Shown: positions 1 to 9,462, numbered from the stretch's first letter. The stretch is DNA of 64,000 nt from Lachnotalea sp041821265 (GCA_041821265.1 JBGUEQ010000013.1:29293-93292), one strand, 5' to 3'. Notes: generated by a model not told the origin, from the sequence alone. Made by a program: numbers and translations.

Positions 1-209
1 TTTCAAAAGAAGAACCAATAAAACCTATCGAGGATGCCGCACTAAGCTGCAAAGATAATTGTATATGTCCACCGGGCTCAGAAAGAACCTGTACGCAAAG
101 AAGAGCAATTCCAGGTAGTAATGCATTTGTTCCATCCGTGGTTGGTCTAATCATTGCAGGTGAGGTGATTAAAGATATGGTGAATGTAAATACGAATAAA
201 AGAAAATAG
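1..209 (+). CDS. tcdA: tRNA threonylcarbamoyladenosine dehydratase, 3' end only
   Basis: This is the C-terminal 68 residues of a protein that enters from the left edge and stops at 207-209. The visible tail contains CKDNCICPPGSERTC followed by RRAIPGSNAFVPSVVGLIIAGEV. That matches the C-terminus of Firmicutes TcdA (the ThiF/MoeB-like E1 superfamily enzyme that dehydrates t6A37 in tRNA to the cyclic form). The four cysteines in the CxxxCxC...C stretch are typical of the clostridial version. The catalytic ATP-binding part lies outside the window, so the assignment rests on the tail alone. Confidence 0.75.
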   Translation, partial: SKEEPIKPIEDAALSCKDNCICPPGSERTCTQRRAIPGSNAFVPSVVGLIIAGEVIKDMVNVNTNKRK

Positions 210-210
210 T

Positions 211-267
211 AATTCATAATGATAGAAGGTGTGAAGAGCACGTTCTATCATTATGAATTTTTTTTCT
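211..267 (+). terminator. Intrinsic terminator after tcdA
   Basis: A perfect 17-bp inverted repeat (AATTCATAATGATAGAA and its complement) encloses a 13-15 nt loop and runs directly into a T-rich tract. It begins one base after the tcdA stop codon. Confidence 0.9.
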
Positions 268-295
268 TTAATAAGAAAGTTGGAATCGATTGCGA

Positions 296-2098
296 ATGAA
301 AGATTATAAAATAATGCCATTGAAGAATCCAGACAAAATTATAAATTACTGGAAAAAAGAAAGCATAGTAATAATATTAATTACTATATCAGGAATTATT
401 TGTAATGCAGGAATGCTTATAGGTCCTATTTATCAGGGAAAATTGATTGATGGACTGCTTCAACATAAATCTTCCTATCAGATGATTTGTCTTGCATTGA
501 TTTTTGTGGCGTTAACTATCGTTGTACAAGCATTTCGTTATATAAAACGCTTCTATATTAGAAGATTTGCAAATAGTACGAGTGCATCCATGAGGTTTAT
601 GTTATATAACAGCATTGTACATAAAAATCAGGCACAGTTAGACGAGGAAAACATGGGAAGCCTAATGACGAAGGCGATATCTGATGTAGATGTGTGTATA
701 GAAGGTATGCGCAAGTTTACAACCGAATTGTTTGATACAGGAGTTCTTCTACTATCATACATTATAACTATGTTTATTTATGATGTTAAAATTACGTTAT
801 TAGCTTGTGTTTTTATACCGCTTGCTATGTTTATTGCAGAAAAATTAAAAAAAGTAATATATAAATATACGAATGTATATCGTAAAAAAATGAGCGAATT
901 ATCAGATGTTACGTATGATAGAATTGAAAATGCAATTTTATATCGTATCTCTTCCCGAGAAGATGATAATGAAGAATATTATAATGCACTTTTGAACGAT
1001 TTTGAAAGCAAAGCAATTATTGCAAATATTTGGGAAAATTCGATGCAACCAATCTATAATGTCATAGCAATGGCAGGTATTATTCTAGTAATTACTTATG
1101 GTGGAAATAATATTGCAGATGGTTTTTGGACAATCGGACAATTTTCTACGTACATTACTATTTTTGCTGCAATGGCTTATAAAGCAAGTAAGGCTGCTAA
1201 ATTATTTAATTCAGTTCAAAAAGCAAGTGTGTCTTGGAAGAGAATTAAACCATATTTGAAGGAATATAAAGAGTTAAATGATACAGTAAGTAACATAAAC
1301 AATTCAACCAATGATGCTACTTCAACCAATGATGCTACTTCAACCAATGATGCTACTTCAACCAATGATTTTATTTTAGAATTGAATGATTTGAAATTTG
1401 CATATATGAGTGGTAATAACATAATAAATAATCTGAATGTTAAGGCAAAAGCAGGAGAGATTATTGGAATAACAGGGCCGGTAGCTTGTGGTAAATCTAC
1501 GCTCGGAAGACTGTTTTTAGGAGAGTATCCGTATGAAGGTTTGATACAAATGAATGGAAGAAATCTATTTGAATTATCAGAATATAAGAGAAGTAAAACG
1601 GTTTCCTATTTAGGTCATAATGTACAGCTGTTGTCCGATACAATTTATCATAATATTACGTTAGGCGATGCGGGTGATATAAGTGAGGTGATACATATTG
1701 TATGCTTTGAGCAGGATTTATTAGCAATGGAAAATGGAATAGATACCTTGGTGGGAGATAATGGTGTAAGGCTGAGCGGTGGGCAACAGGCAAGGATTGC
1801 ATTGGCAAGGACCTTATATCATAAGAATAAGATTATCATTCTAGATGATCCATTTTCTTCGGTGGATAAGAACACAGAGAAAATTATATTTAAAAATCTA
1901 AAAGAATATCAAAAAGACAGTCTGATTTTACTTATATCACATCGACTTGCTATGTTTGAACAAGTAAATCATATTATTTTAATGCATTCTGATAAAACCT
2001 ATGAATATGGAACCCATAAAGATTTGTTGGAATCGTCTAGAGAGTATGAAGAACTCTTTCGGTTACAATCTTTAAAAGGCGGTGATGAGAATGAATAA
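296..2098 (+). CDS. ABC exporter half-transporter, subunit 1 (degenerate ATPase site)
   Basis: Type I ABC exporter half-molecule of about 600 residues: a six-helix membrane domain (roughly residues 20-310) followed by an ATPase domain (about 355-590). Walker A is GPVACGKST (394-402) and the signature LSGGQ is intact (493-497). Walker B ends LDD rather than LDE (517-518), so the catalytic glutamate is an aspartate. The H-loop SHRL is present. A linker of STNDAT repeats joins the two domains. The gene overlaps the next one, which encodes its likely heterodimer partner. The start is uncertain: ATG at 296 is used, and an in-frame TTG at 290 is possible because neither has a strong ribosome binding site. 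The substrate cannot be told from sequence; drug or peptide export is the usual role of this family. Confidence 0.85.
   Translation: MKDYKIMPLKNPDKIINYWKKESIVIILITISGIICNAGMLIGPIYQGKLIDGLLQHKSSYQMICLALIFVALTIVVQAFRYIKRFYIRRFANSTSASMRFMLYNSIVHKNQAQLDEENMGSLMTKAISDVDVCIEGMRKFTTELFDTGVLLLSYIITMFIYDVKITLLACVFIPLAMFIAEKLKKVIYKYTNVYRKKMSELSDVTYDRIENAILYRISSREDDNEEYYNALLNDFESKAIIANIWENSMQPIYNVIAMAGIILVITYGGNNIADGFWTIGQFSTYITIFAAMAYKASKAAKLFNSVQKASVSWKRIKPYLKEYKELNDTVSNINNSTNDATSTNDATSTNDATSTNDFILELNDLKFAYMSGNNIINNLNVKAKAGEIIGITGPVACGKSTLGRLFLGEYPYEGLIQMNGRNLFELSEYKRSKTVSYLGHNVQLLSDTIYHNITLGDAGDISEVIHIVCFEQDLLAMENGIDTLVGDNGVRLSGGQQARIALARTLYHKNKIIILDDPFSSVDKNTEKIIFKNLKEYQKDSLILLISHRLAMFEQVNHIILMHSDKTYEYGTHKDLLESSREYEELFRLQSLKGGDENE
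1304..1369 (+). repeat. 18-bp in-frame tandem repeat in the ABC linker
   Basis: Three complete 18-bp units (encoding STNDAT) and a partial fourth unit are essentially identical. They lie between the membrane and ATPase domains. Because the unit length is a multiple of three, copy-number change would alter linker length without breaking the frame. Confidence 0.95.
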
Positions 2099-3737
2099 GG
2101 TTAAAACATTAATAGGAAAAGTCCTGAAAATCAATAAAGGATTAACGATACTTTTACTTATTTGCGCAATTGGGGTTGTTACATTTAGTCTTGTTCCACC
2201 ACAAATACTTAAAATCATAGTAGATAGTTATTTAGCACGTGGGCTTGGGAATCAATTATTTAAGCTATCGCTAATTTATTTTGGATTTCTAGTTTTGATT
2301 GGTTTTTTTGATTTTGTAAAAGAAGGTTTATTGACTGTTTTGGGGCAAAAAATAACCAGAGAAATTCGTAGCGCAATGATGAGTAAACTAAAACGAATGA
2401 AAGCAGGTTATTTTACATTTCATGAAACAGGTTCAACTGTTTCAAGATATACAAATGACGTGGATGCGATACAAGCAATTTTTACAAATGGAGTCATAGG
2501 TATGGCGATTGATATTTTTAAGATACTGGGTATTATTATATCCATTTGTTTTTTTAGCAAAAGTCTTGGAGTAATAGTATTCTTACTGATTCCAATTATT
2601 TACGTCATCACAAGATTCTTTCAGAAGAGAATGTTAAAGGTTCAAATTCAAAATCGTATGTTAGTAGGGCGAGTGAACAATCATATCCCTGAAACAATAA
2701 AAAATATTCAGATGATTCGATCGTTTCGTAAAGAGAAATATATGGAGGAGAAATATAAGAAATATTTAATGGATAGCTACGATACGATAAAAAAAATAAA
2801 TTTTTATGATTCAGTTTTTTCACCGATTATTCTTATTATACGAGCCATTGTAATTGCGCTAATGGTAATACTGGTATCCGACGATATTGCGATGCTTGGA
2901 ATCTCAATCGGTATGGTAGCAGCAGCGATTGAATTGATTTCTAATATATTTAGCCCTATTGAAAGTCTTGGGATGGAGCTACAAAGTATACAACAGGCAA
3001 TTGCAGGTATTAGAAGAGTAAATGAGTTCCTAAATGAAGTAGAGGATAAAGAAAAGATTTCTAGTTTCAAAAATCAAAATTTTTCCAATGATATTTCTAT
3101 AGAATTTCAAAATGTAAGTTTCTATTATGAAGAGGGACAAGACATTTTGAAAAATGTTTCATTTAAGATAAATCCAAAAGAGGATGTTAGTTTTGTCGGA
3201 AGAACAGGTGCAGGAAAGAGCACGCTATTTAAACTAATGCTTGGATTATTAGAACCAATCGAAGGAACCATTTTAATCGGTGGTGAGGATATTACAACAA
3301 TTAAAAACAGTAGGAAAAGAAAGATATTTGGTTATGTGGAACAAAGCTTTCATTTTATACCAGGTACTGTGATTGAGCAAATCAGTATGAAAGATGAATC
3401 GGTGTCAAGAGAAGCAGTAATCGCCGTAATACAATTTGTTGGTTTGCATGAATGTATTGTTAATTTAGAAAATAGTTACGATACAATTGCGATGGAATAT
3501 CTATTTTCGCAGGGACAAAAACAACTTCTATCGATTGCAAGAGCAATTGTGATTAATCCACCGATTATGTTGCTGGATGAAATGACAGCTAATTTAGATT
3601 CGGATACAGAAAATAAAATTATTACTGTATTAAAAGCAGCAGGTAAAGACAGGATGTTACTGTCTATTTCACATAGATTATCTTCTATTCTAAGTAGTGA
3701 GAGAATTATAACATTAGAAAATGCCAGCATAAGATAA
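2085..3737 (+). CDS. ABC exporter half-transporter, subunit 2 (catalytic Walker B)
   Basis: Second half-transporter, about 550 residues, with a membrane domain (about 15-310) and an ATPase domain (about 335-550). Walker A is GRTGAGKST (372-380) and Walker B ends LLDEMTANLD with the catalytic Glu at 499. The signature is FSQGQ (474-478) instead of LSGGQ. This pattern is the complement of subunit 1: one composite ATP site pairs good Walker motifs here with the intact signature of subunit 1, and the other pairs two altered halves. It overlaps the upstream gene by 14 bases (AAAGGCGGTG ribosome binding site inside subunit 1), so translational coupling is likely. ATG 2091 is an alternative start. 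Confidence 0.85.
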   Translation: MRMNKVKTLIGKVLKINKGLTILLLICAIGVVTFSLVPPQILKIIVDSYLARGLGNQLFKLSLIYFGFLVLIGFFDFVKEGLLTVLGQKITREIRSAMMSKLKRMKAGYFTFHETGSTVSRYTNDVDAIQAIFTNGVIGMAIDIFKILGIIISICFFSKSLGVIVFLLIPIIYVITRFFQKRMLKVQIQNRMLVGRVNNHIPETIKNIQMIRSFRKEKYMEEKYKKYLMDSYDTIKKINFYDSVFSPIILIIRAIVIALMVILVSDDIAMLGISIGMVAAAIELISNIFSPIESLGMELQSIQQAIAGIRRVNEFLNEVEDKEKISSFKNQNFSNDISIEFQNVSFYYEEGQDILKNVSFKINPKEDVSFVGRTGAGKSTLFKLMLGLLEPIEGTILIGGEDITTIKNSRKRKIFGYVEQSFHFIPGTVIEQISMKDESVSREAVIAVIQFVGLHECIVNLENSYDTIAMEYLFSQGQKQLLSIARAIVINPPIMLLDEMTANLDSDTENKIITVLKAAGKDRMLLSISHRLSSILSSERIITLENASIR

Positions 3738-3750
3738 ACTGGCATTTTTT
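3718..3750 (+). terminator. Intrinsic terminator of the ABC operon
   Basis: AAAATGCCAG and CTGGCATTTT pair around an 11-nt loop and are followed by T residues. The left arm lies inside the last codons of subunit 2. Confidence 0.85.
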
Positions 3751-3787
3751 AATGCGGTATTTTGGTGCTTAGATATATTGACGATTA

Positions 3788-3835
3788 TTGCTATGCAATC
3801 CACTCAGTCGCGAGAGTGTCTGCAAGCAGATAAAT
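3788..3835 (+). repeat. Family A repeat, partial copy
   Basis: The stretch TTATTGCTATGCAATCCACT, followed by GTGTCTGCAAGCAGA, matches the central and distal part of the dispersed family A element seen at 19312, 39007 and 62829. Only about the last third of the element is recognisable here. Confidence 0.7.
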
Positions 3836-4298
3836 TGTTCAAGAAAATTATAAGTGGGGTCAAAGGAAATGGCAGATAAATAGAGAAAATCATTCGAATT
3901 AATATATTATAAAGAATATAAAAATAAATAGTAAAAATATACAGTATGTTATTTACAAATGAAAGATAATAGAGTAATATTTAAGTAGATAGACAACTAA
4001 CAATATAGACAAAATATAAGTGCATCTTTTATTTAAATATAGAGTGTTGTAATTATTCAATTTTATTTTTAGATAACAGAAAATAGTAAATCAATTAGTA
4101 AGTTCTTTAATTTTAATTAGGATGTGTTTTATACAGTATATATTTAGGGGGGAGACTTTCGATTAACTCAATCTTAACTTGGACAAGTATTAAAAAGGAA
4201 AAGGAAAGGAGGTAAGTGGTTGCTTCGTTATGTTCAAGGTACAATATTTCCATTTTAAGTAAAGGTTAGTTGTTAGATAAATAAGAGGAGGTTATTAT
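3836..4298 (+). other. Long AT-rich leader region upstream of GH48
   Basis: About 460 bases without a convincing gene. No clear sigma-A promoter stands out. Near its 3' end is a purine-rich AAGGAAAGGAGG (4201-4212) followed by a GTG-initiated 17-codon reading frame (4216-4269), which could be a leader peptide. The GH48 gene has its own GAGGAGG site just before 4299. The leader peptide idea is inference only. Confidence 0.35.
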
Positions 4299-7007
4299 AT
4301 GTTTAAAAGAAAAGTAGCAATAATATTAATGGCAACACTTATGGTTACATTAGTACCAAAACCAATAACCTATGGTACTGCCGCAGATGATGCAGATCCT
4401 TATGAAACACGATTTATGGAGATGTGGGATGATCTTCATAATTCGAGCAATGGGTATTTCAGTGAAAAAGGAATTCCATATCATTCCGTTGAAACCATGA
4501 TAGTAGAAGCACCAGATTATGGGCATGTAACGACAAGCGAAGCGTTCAGTTACTATTTATGGTTGGAAGCTATGTATGGAAAATTTTCAGGTGATTTTTC
4601 ATCTTTTGAGACAGCTTGGAATACTACAGAAAATTACATAATTCCAAGTGCCGAAGATCAGCCAAACAGCAGCATGAGTAAATACAATGCAAGTAAACCT
4701 GCGACTTATGCACCAGAATGGGAAGAACCAAGTCTTTATCCAGCGGTTCTGGATTTTAATGCAGCAGTGGGAACAGATCCAATAAGCAATGATTTGACAT
4801 CAACCTACGGTACTTCGCAAATTTATGGAATGCACTGGTTACTTGATGTAGATAATTGGTATGAATTTGGTAAAAGGGGAGATGGTACGTCATCACCATC
4901 GTACATTAATACTTATCAAAGAGGAACACAGGAATCAGTCTTTGAGACAATACCGCAACCTTGCTGGGATGCAATGAAATTTGGTGGTACGAATGGATTT
5001 CTAGATTTATTTACAGGTGACAGTTCATATTCACAGCAATTTAAGTACACAGATGCACCGGATGCAGATGCCAGAGCGGTACAGGCAACGTATTGGGCAA
5101 ACGAGTGGGCAAAGGATTATGATATTGATTTATCAACTGATGTAAGTAAAGCCAGTAAAATGGGTGACTATTTACGCTATTCGATGTTTGATAAATATTT
5201 TAGACAAATAGGTGATTCTTCTGTTGCTGGCACAGGTTATGATGCGAGTCATTATTTGCTATCTTGGTATTATGCATGGGGAGGTGGTACCACCGCTGAT
5301 TGGTCATGGAAAATCGGGTCAAGCCATAATCATTTTGGATATCAGAATCCAATGACTGCATGGATTCTATCTTCCGCTACAGAATTCAAACCACTATCTC
5401 AAAATGGCGCAACTGATTGGGGCACAAGTTTAGACCGTCAATTGGAATTTTATCAATGGCTTCAATCAGATGAAGGTGCAATTGCTGGTGGTGCAAGTAA
5501 CTCATATAATGGACGTTATGAAACATTGCCTACAGATTCCTCAACTTTTTATGGAATGGGATATGAAGAAAATCCTGTTTATAGTGATCCAGGCAGTAAT
5601 ACATGGTTTGGTATGCAAACGTGGTCAATGCAGCGAGTAGCAGAGTACTATTATCAAACTGGTGATTCAAGAGCAAAAACGATAATGGATAAATGGGTAA
5701 GCTGGGTAAAATCAGTTGTTAAGTTAAATGATGATGGAACCTTCTCAATACCATCCAAAATTGATTGGACAGGTCAACCAGATACATGGACAGGAACTTC
5801 TACAGATAATTCCAACCTGCATGTAACAGTTGAAAGTTATGCAACAGATCTTGGAGTAACGGGTTCCCTTGCCAATACTTTATTATACTACAGTAAGGCA
5901 TCTGGTGATGACGAGTCACGTGTTCTTGCGAAGGAATTATTAGATCGTATGTGGACACTATATCGCGATGATAAAGGTGTATCTGCGCCAGAAAGTATTG
6001 ATGTAACTAGATTTTTTGATCAAGAAGTTTATGTACCAGAAGGTTGGACAGGAACTATGCCAAATGGTGATGTAATTGAAAATGGTGTTAAATTCATTGA
6101 CATTCGTTCAAAATATGCAAATGATCCTGATTATCAAAAAGTATCAGATGCTTATGAGGCTGGAATCACAGCTGAATTTAATTATCATCGTTTTTGGGCA
6201 CAATGTGATGTTGCTATTGCAAATGGTCTTTATTCTGTTTTATTTGGTACTGATACAGAAGTAGTAAATTCTTCTATAACACCAACAGAAGCAGCATTTG
6301 ATAAAAATGACCAAAAGGATATTGCAGTTGAAGTAACACTGAATGGAAATACCTTAGATGGAATTAAAAATGGAACAGATACATTGGTTGAGGATACTGA
6401 TTATACTGTATCAGAAGATACGGTAACGATATCAAAAGATTACTTGGCTACACAAGCAATCGGAACAACCAGTTTGACTTTTGATTTTAGTAGTGGAATT
6501 GATAGAAAATTAAAAGTTACTATCACCGATTCATCCGAGCCAGTGGTTACGGTAGGGGATATTAAGATACAGATGTTTAATGGAAATGTGTCTTCTGACA
6601 CCAATGCTATTTCGCCAAAAATTATGTTATTTAATACAGGAGATAGTGATGTTTCGCTTGCGGATGTAAAACTTCGTTATTATTATACGATTGATGGGGA
6701 ACAAGACCAGAGTTTTTGGTGCGACTGGTCAACAGCTGGAACTAGTAATGTAACATCAACTTTTGTAAAGATGGATGAACCTAAGGACGGAGCAGATTAT
6801 TATCTGGAATTAGGTTTTACAGATGAGGCTGGAACTTTAACAGCGGGTCAGTCCATTGAAGTTCAAGCAAGATTTTCGAAAACGGATTGGACAAACTATA
6901 CACAAGCTGGAGATTATTCATTTAATGAAACAAATACAGCATTTGCAGATTGTGAAAAGGTTACTGGTTACATAACGGATTCTCTTCAATGGGGAATTGA
7001 GCCTTAA
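4299..7007 (+). CDS. Secreted GH48 reducing-end cellobiohydrolase with X2 and CBM3 modules
   Basis: Processive cellulase that releases cellobiose from chain ends of crystalline cellulose. A signal peptide (residues 1 to about 28) precedes the GH48 domain (about 32-655). Conserved GH48 stretches include SVETMIVEAPDYGHVTTSEA, whose Glu81 matches the proposed proton donor, and YTDAPDADARAVQATYWA (250-267), which carries the candidate base region. Next come an X2 module (about 662-750, starting SITPTEAAFDKNDQKDIAV) and a complete C-terminal CBM3 (about 752-902). There is no dockerin, so the enzyme belongs to a free rather than cellulosomal system. A strong GAGGAGG site sets the start. The GH9 gene follows 110 bases downstream; GH48 and GH9 enzymes are classic synergistic partners. 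Confidence 0.95.
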   Translation: MFKRKVAIILMATLMVTLVPKPITYGTAADDADPYETRFMEMWDDLHNSSNGYFSEKGIPYHSVETMIVEAPDYGHVTTSEAFSYYLWLEAMYGKFSGDFSSFETAWNTTENYIIPSAEDQPNSSMSKYNASKPATYAPEWEEPSLYPAVLDFNAAVGTDPISNDLTSTYGTSQIYGMHWLLDVDNWYEFGKRGDGTSSPSYINTYQRGTQESVFETIPQPCWDAMKFGGTNGFLDLFTGDSSYSQQFKYTDAPDADARAVQATYWANEWAKDYDIDLSTDVSKASKMGDYLRYSMFDKYFRQIGDSSVAGTGYDASHYLLSWYYAWGGGTTADWSWKIGSSHNHFGYQNPMTAWILSSATEFKPLSQNGATDWGTSLDRQLEFYQWLQSDEGAIAGGASNSYNGRYETLPTDSSTFYGMGYEENPVYSDPGSNTWFGMQTWSMQRVAEYYYQTGDSRAKTIMDKWVSWVKSVVKLNDDGTFSIPSKIDWTGQPDTWTGTSTDNSNLHVTVESYATDLGVTGSLANTLLYYSKASGDDESRVLAKELLDRMWTLYRDDKGVSAPESIDVTRFFDQEVYVPEGWTGTMPNGDVIENGVKFIDIRSKYANDPDYQKVSDAYEAGITAEFNYHRFWAQCDVAIANGLYSVLFGTDTEVVNSSITPTEAAFDKNDQKDIAVEVTLNGNTLDGIKNGTDTLVEDTDYTVSEDTVTISKDYLATQAIGTTSLTFDFSSGIDRKLKVTITDSSEPVVTVGDIKIQMFNGNVSSDTNAISPKIMLFNTGDSDVSLADVKLRYYYTIDGEQDQSFWCDWSTAGTSNVTSTFVKMDEPKDGADYYLELGFTDEAGTLTAGQSIEVQARFSKTDWTNYTQAGDYSFNETNTAFADCEKVTGYITDSLQWGIEP

Positions 7008-7037
7008 AATAGGGAATTTTTCTAAAGTTTAATAGTT

Positions 7038-7060
7038 CATCGCTCCATTATGGAGCGATG
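7038..7060 (+). other. Strong stem-loop between the two cellulase genes
   Basis: CATCGCTCCA and TGGAGCGATG form a perfect 10-bp stem with a 3-nt loop. It is followed by TTAAAAAAT rather than a run of T, so it does not look like a normal terminator. A role in mRNA processing or transcript-end stabilisation is possible. Confidence 0.7.
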
Positions 7061-7117
7061 ATTAAAAAATGAATAGTCATCTGAATTCAATAGATGGAAA
7101 GTGCGAGGGAGATAAGC

Positions 7118-9241
7118 ATGAGAAAACTATGGAATATGATACTAGTTACATCGTTAGTATGTACATTGTTGCCGACACAAGTTGTAAGGGCAGAATCCAC
7201 ATATAATTATGGAGAAGCATTGCAGAAAGCAATTATGTTCTATGAATTTCAACGTTCTGGTGATTTGCCAGAAGATCAAAGAAACAATTGGAGAGGTAAT
7301 TCGGGATTAACGGATGGGTCAGATGTTGGATTAGATCTCACAGGTGGATGGTATGATGCTGGAGACCATGTGAAGTTTAATGGACCAATGGCATACTCGG
7401 CAACTATGCTTGCCTGGGCGGTGTATGAAGGTGAGGAAGCATTTGCTTTGAGTGGTCAATTGGATTATCAGATGGATAATGTTAAGTGGGTAAGTGATTA
7501 TTTAATCAAATGTCATCCAGAAGCAAATGTATTCTATTATCAGGTAGGAAACGGAAATGCCGATCATACATGGTGGGGACCAGCAGAGGTTATGCAGATG
7601 GAACGCCCATCCTATAAAGTTGATTTATCGAATCCAGGCTCGTCAGTAGTAGCCCAAGCGGCAGCAACACTTGCATCAACTGCATTGATATATCAAGAAA
7701 AAGATCCTACTTATGCAGCTACTTGCATAAGTCATGCGAAGGAACTTTTTTCATTTTCGGATACAACTAAAAGTAATGCAGGATATACTGCTGCTAATCC
7801 ATTTTATAGTGCATCAAGTGATTATTACGATGAATTGTCTTGGGCAGGTGTTTGGCTTTATCTAGCTACAGGAGAGCAACAATATTTGGACAAAGCAGAA
7901 ACCTATGTATCAAATTGGAATGGGGGTGTAGGGGTTGCCTATACTTGGGCACAGAACTGGGATGATGTACATTATGGTGCTGAACTGCTATTGGCTAAGA
8001 CAACCAATAAACAAATTTATAAGGACTATACAGAGAAGCATCTTGATTTTTGGACGACTGGTTATAACGGAGAAAGAGTTACCTATACACCAAAGGGACT
8101 TGCCTGGTTATCTTCTTGGGGATCACTTCGTTATGCAACGACAACTGCATTTTTGGCAAGTATATATGCGGATTGGTCCGGCTGTACTGCAAGTAAGATT
8201 AGTACTTATAATAATTTCGCAAAACAACAAGTAGATTATGCACTTGGAAGTACAGGACGAAGTTATGTAGTAGGTTTTGGGATAAATTCACCAGAACATC
8301 CACATCATCGAACAGCACATAGTTCGTGGGAAGATAGTATGTCAATTCCATCAGAACATAGACATACCATATATGGTGCACTTGTTGGTGGTCCTGCACA
8401 AGATGATAGTTATACAGACTCCATTAATGATTATGAAGGTAATGAAGTTGCATGTGACTACAATGCAGGCTTTGTAGGTGCTTTGGCCAAAATCTATGAA
8501 GATTACGGTGGTACTCCAATTGAAAATTTTACCGCAATAGAAGAACTTACGAATGATGAATTTTATGTTGAAGCAGGAGTAAATTCATCTAGTTCTAACT
8601 TCATAGAAGTAAAAGCAGTGTTGAATAATAAATCTGGTTGGCCAGCAAAGATGGGAGATAAGCTCTCTTTCAAATATTTTGTTGATATTACGGAAGCAAT
8701 CGATGCAGGATACTTAGCGGATGATTTCACTATATCAAATAACTATAATGAAGGTGGAATCATTTCAAAATTATTGCCTTGGGACGAAGCAAACCATATT
8801 TATTATGTTAATATTGACTTTACTGGAACAAAAATTTATCCAGGTGGTAAATCTGAATACAAAAAAGAAATTCAGTTTAAAATTGCAGCGCCTACAAATA
8901 CTACCTTTGATAGTACGAATGATTTTTCCTTTGGTGATATTAGTAATACTTCTTCAGGTAATATAGTACAAACTACATATATACCAGTATACGATGATGG
9001 GGTAAAGGTATATGGTAATGAACCGAGTAACGAACCAGGAGATAATGTAACTAACGCAAGTATCTCTATAACATCAACTACTTTTGATATTGAAATACAG
9101 AGTAGATTCACTAAGTCGGATTGGAGTAATTATACTCAAACAGGAGATTATTCCTTTATGCCGACAAATACCGAATATGCAAATTCAGAGAATACAACAG
9201 TTTATATTTCTAATAGTCTTTCTGGGGGAAATGAACCTTAA
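7118..9241 (+). CDS. Secreted GH9 endo-/processive cellulase with CBM3c and a rearranged C-terminus
   Basis: Start chosen at ATG 7118, eight codons inside the longest frame, because GAGGGAG lies just upstream and a clean signal peptide (cleavage after VVRA) follows. The GH9 domain (about 30-475) has the catalytic WYDAGDHVKF, the histidine signature NSPEHPHHRTAHSSW and the acid region YEGNEVACDYNAGFVGAL. A CBM3c module (about 485-635) follows, giving the usual processive endoglucanase architecture. After a GNEPSNEPGD linker the protein reads NASISITSTTFD, which looks like the first residues of an X2 module. It then jumps directly to IEIQSRFTKSDWSNYTQTGD, which is the last third of a CBM3. Most of an X2-CBM3b tail therefore appears to be missing in frame. 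Confidence 0.93.
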   Translation: MRKLWNMILVTSLVCTLLPTQVVRAESTYNYGEALQKAIMFYEFQRSGDLPEDQRNNWRGNSGLTDGSDVGLDLTGGWYDAGDHVKFNGPMAYSATMLAWAVYEGEEAFALSGQLDYQMDNVKWVSDYLIKCHPEANVFYYQVGNGNADHTWWGPAEVMQMERPSYKVDLSNPGSSVVAQAAATLASTALIYQEKDPTYAATCISHAKELFSFSDTTKSNAGYTAANPFYSASSDYYDELSWAGVWLYLATGEQQYLDKAETYVSNWNGGVGVAYTWAQNWDDVHYGAELLLAKTTNKQIYKDYTEKHLDFWTTGYNGERVTYTPKGLAWLSSWGSLRYATTTAFLASIYADWSGCTASKISTYNNFAKQQVDYALGSTGRSYVVGFGINSPEHPHHRTAHSSWEDSMSIPSEHRHTIYGALVGGPAQDDSYTDSINDYEGNEVACDYNAGFVGALAKIYEDYGGTPIENFTAIEELTNDEFYVEAGVNSSSSNFIEVKAVLNNKSGWPAKMGDKLSFKYFVDITEAIDAGYLADDFTISNNYNEGGIISKLLPWDEANHIYYVNIDFTGTKIYPGGKSEYKKEIQFKIAAPTNTTFDSTNDFSFGDISNTSSGNIVQTTYIPVYDDGVKVYGNEPSNEPGDNVTNASISITSTTFDIEIQSRFTKSDWSNYTQTGDYSFMPTNTEYANSENTTVYISNSLSGGNEP

Positions 9242-9287
9242 TTACAAGGAAGATATTTTATGATTACCAAGTTGTATTAAGAGTAAT

Positions 9288-9326
9288 AAAAGGTAACATC
9301 TCACAAAAATTGCGATGTTACCTTTT
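9288..9326 (+). terminator. Terminator after the GH9 gene
   Basis: AAAAGGTAACATC and GATGTTACCTTTT form a perfect 13-bp stem with a 13-nt loop. The T run is within the stem end (CCTTTT). Confidence 0.8.
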
Positions 9327-9415
9327 GAAAGTGCGCCCAGGTGGAATCAGAAGGAAGGCGTAGGAAAATCTCTGGTTTGACGAACAGAAATCATTTGTTG
9401 AATCATTTTCTTACG

Positions 9416-9462
9416 TAGCTTAACAGTTAGTGTTAAGCTACTGTGTGAACAGTAACCAAATT
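9416..9462. repeat. Repeat-family end fragment (GTTAAGCTACTGTGTGAACAG)
   Basis: The stretch GTTAAGCTACTGTGTGAACA followed by GTAAC matches, in the opposite orientation and with one difference, the left end of the element at 48203. A small hairpin (CTTAACAGTTAGTGTTAAG) precedes it. The rest of this 327-base gap (9242-9568) holds only the terminator and the promoter listed separately. Confidence 0.6.

Noticed and set aside
1216..1422. Minus-strand frame with LVEVAS repeats
   Set aside because: It is the antisense reading of the 18-bp tandem repeat within the ABC transporter gene and has no ribosome binding site.
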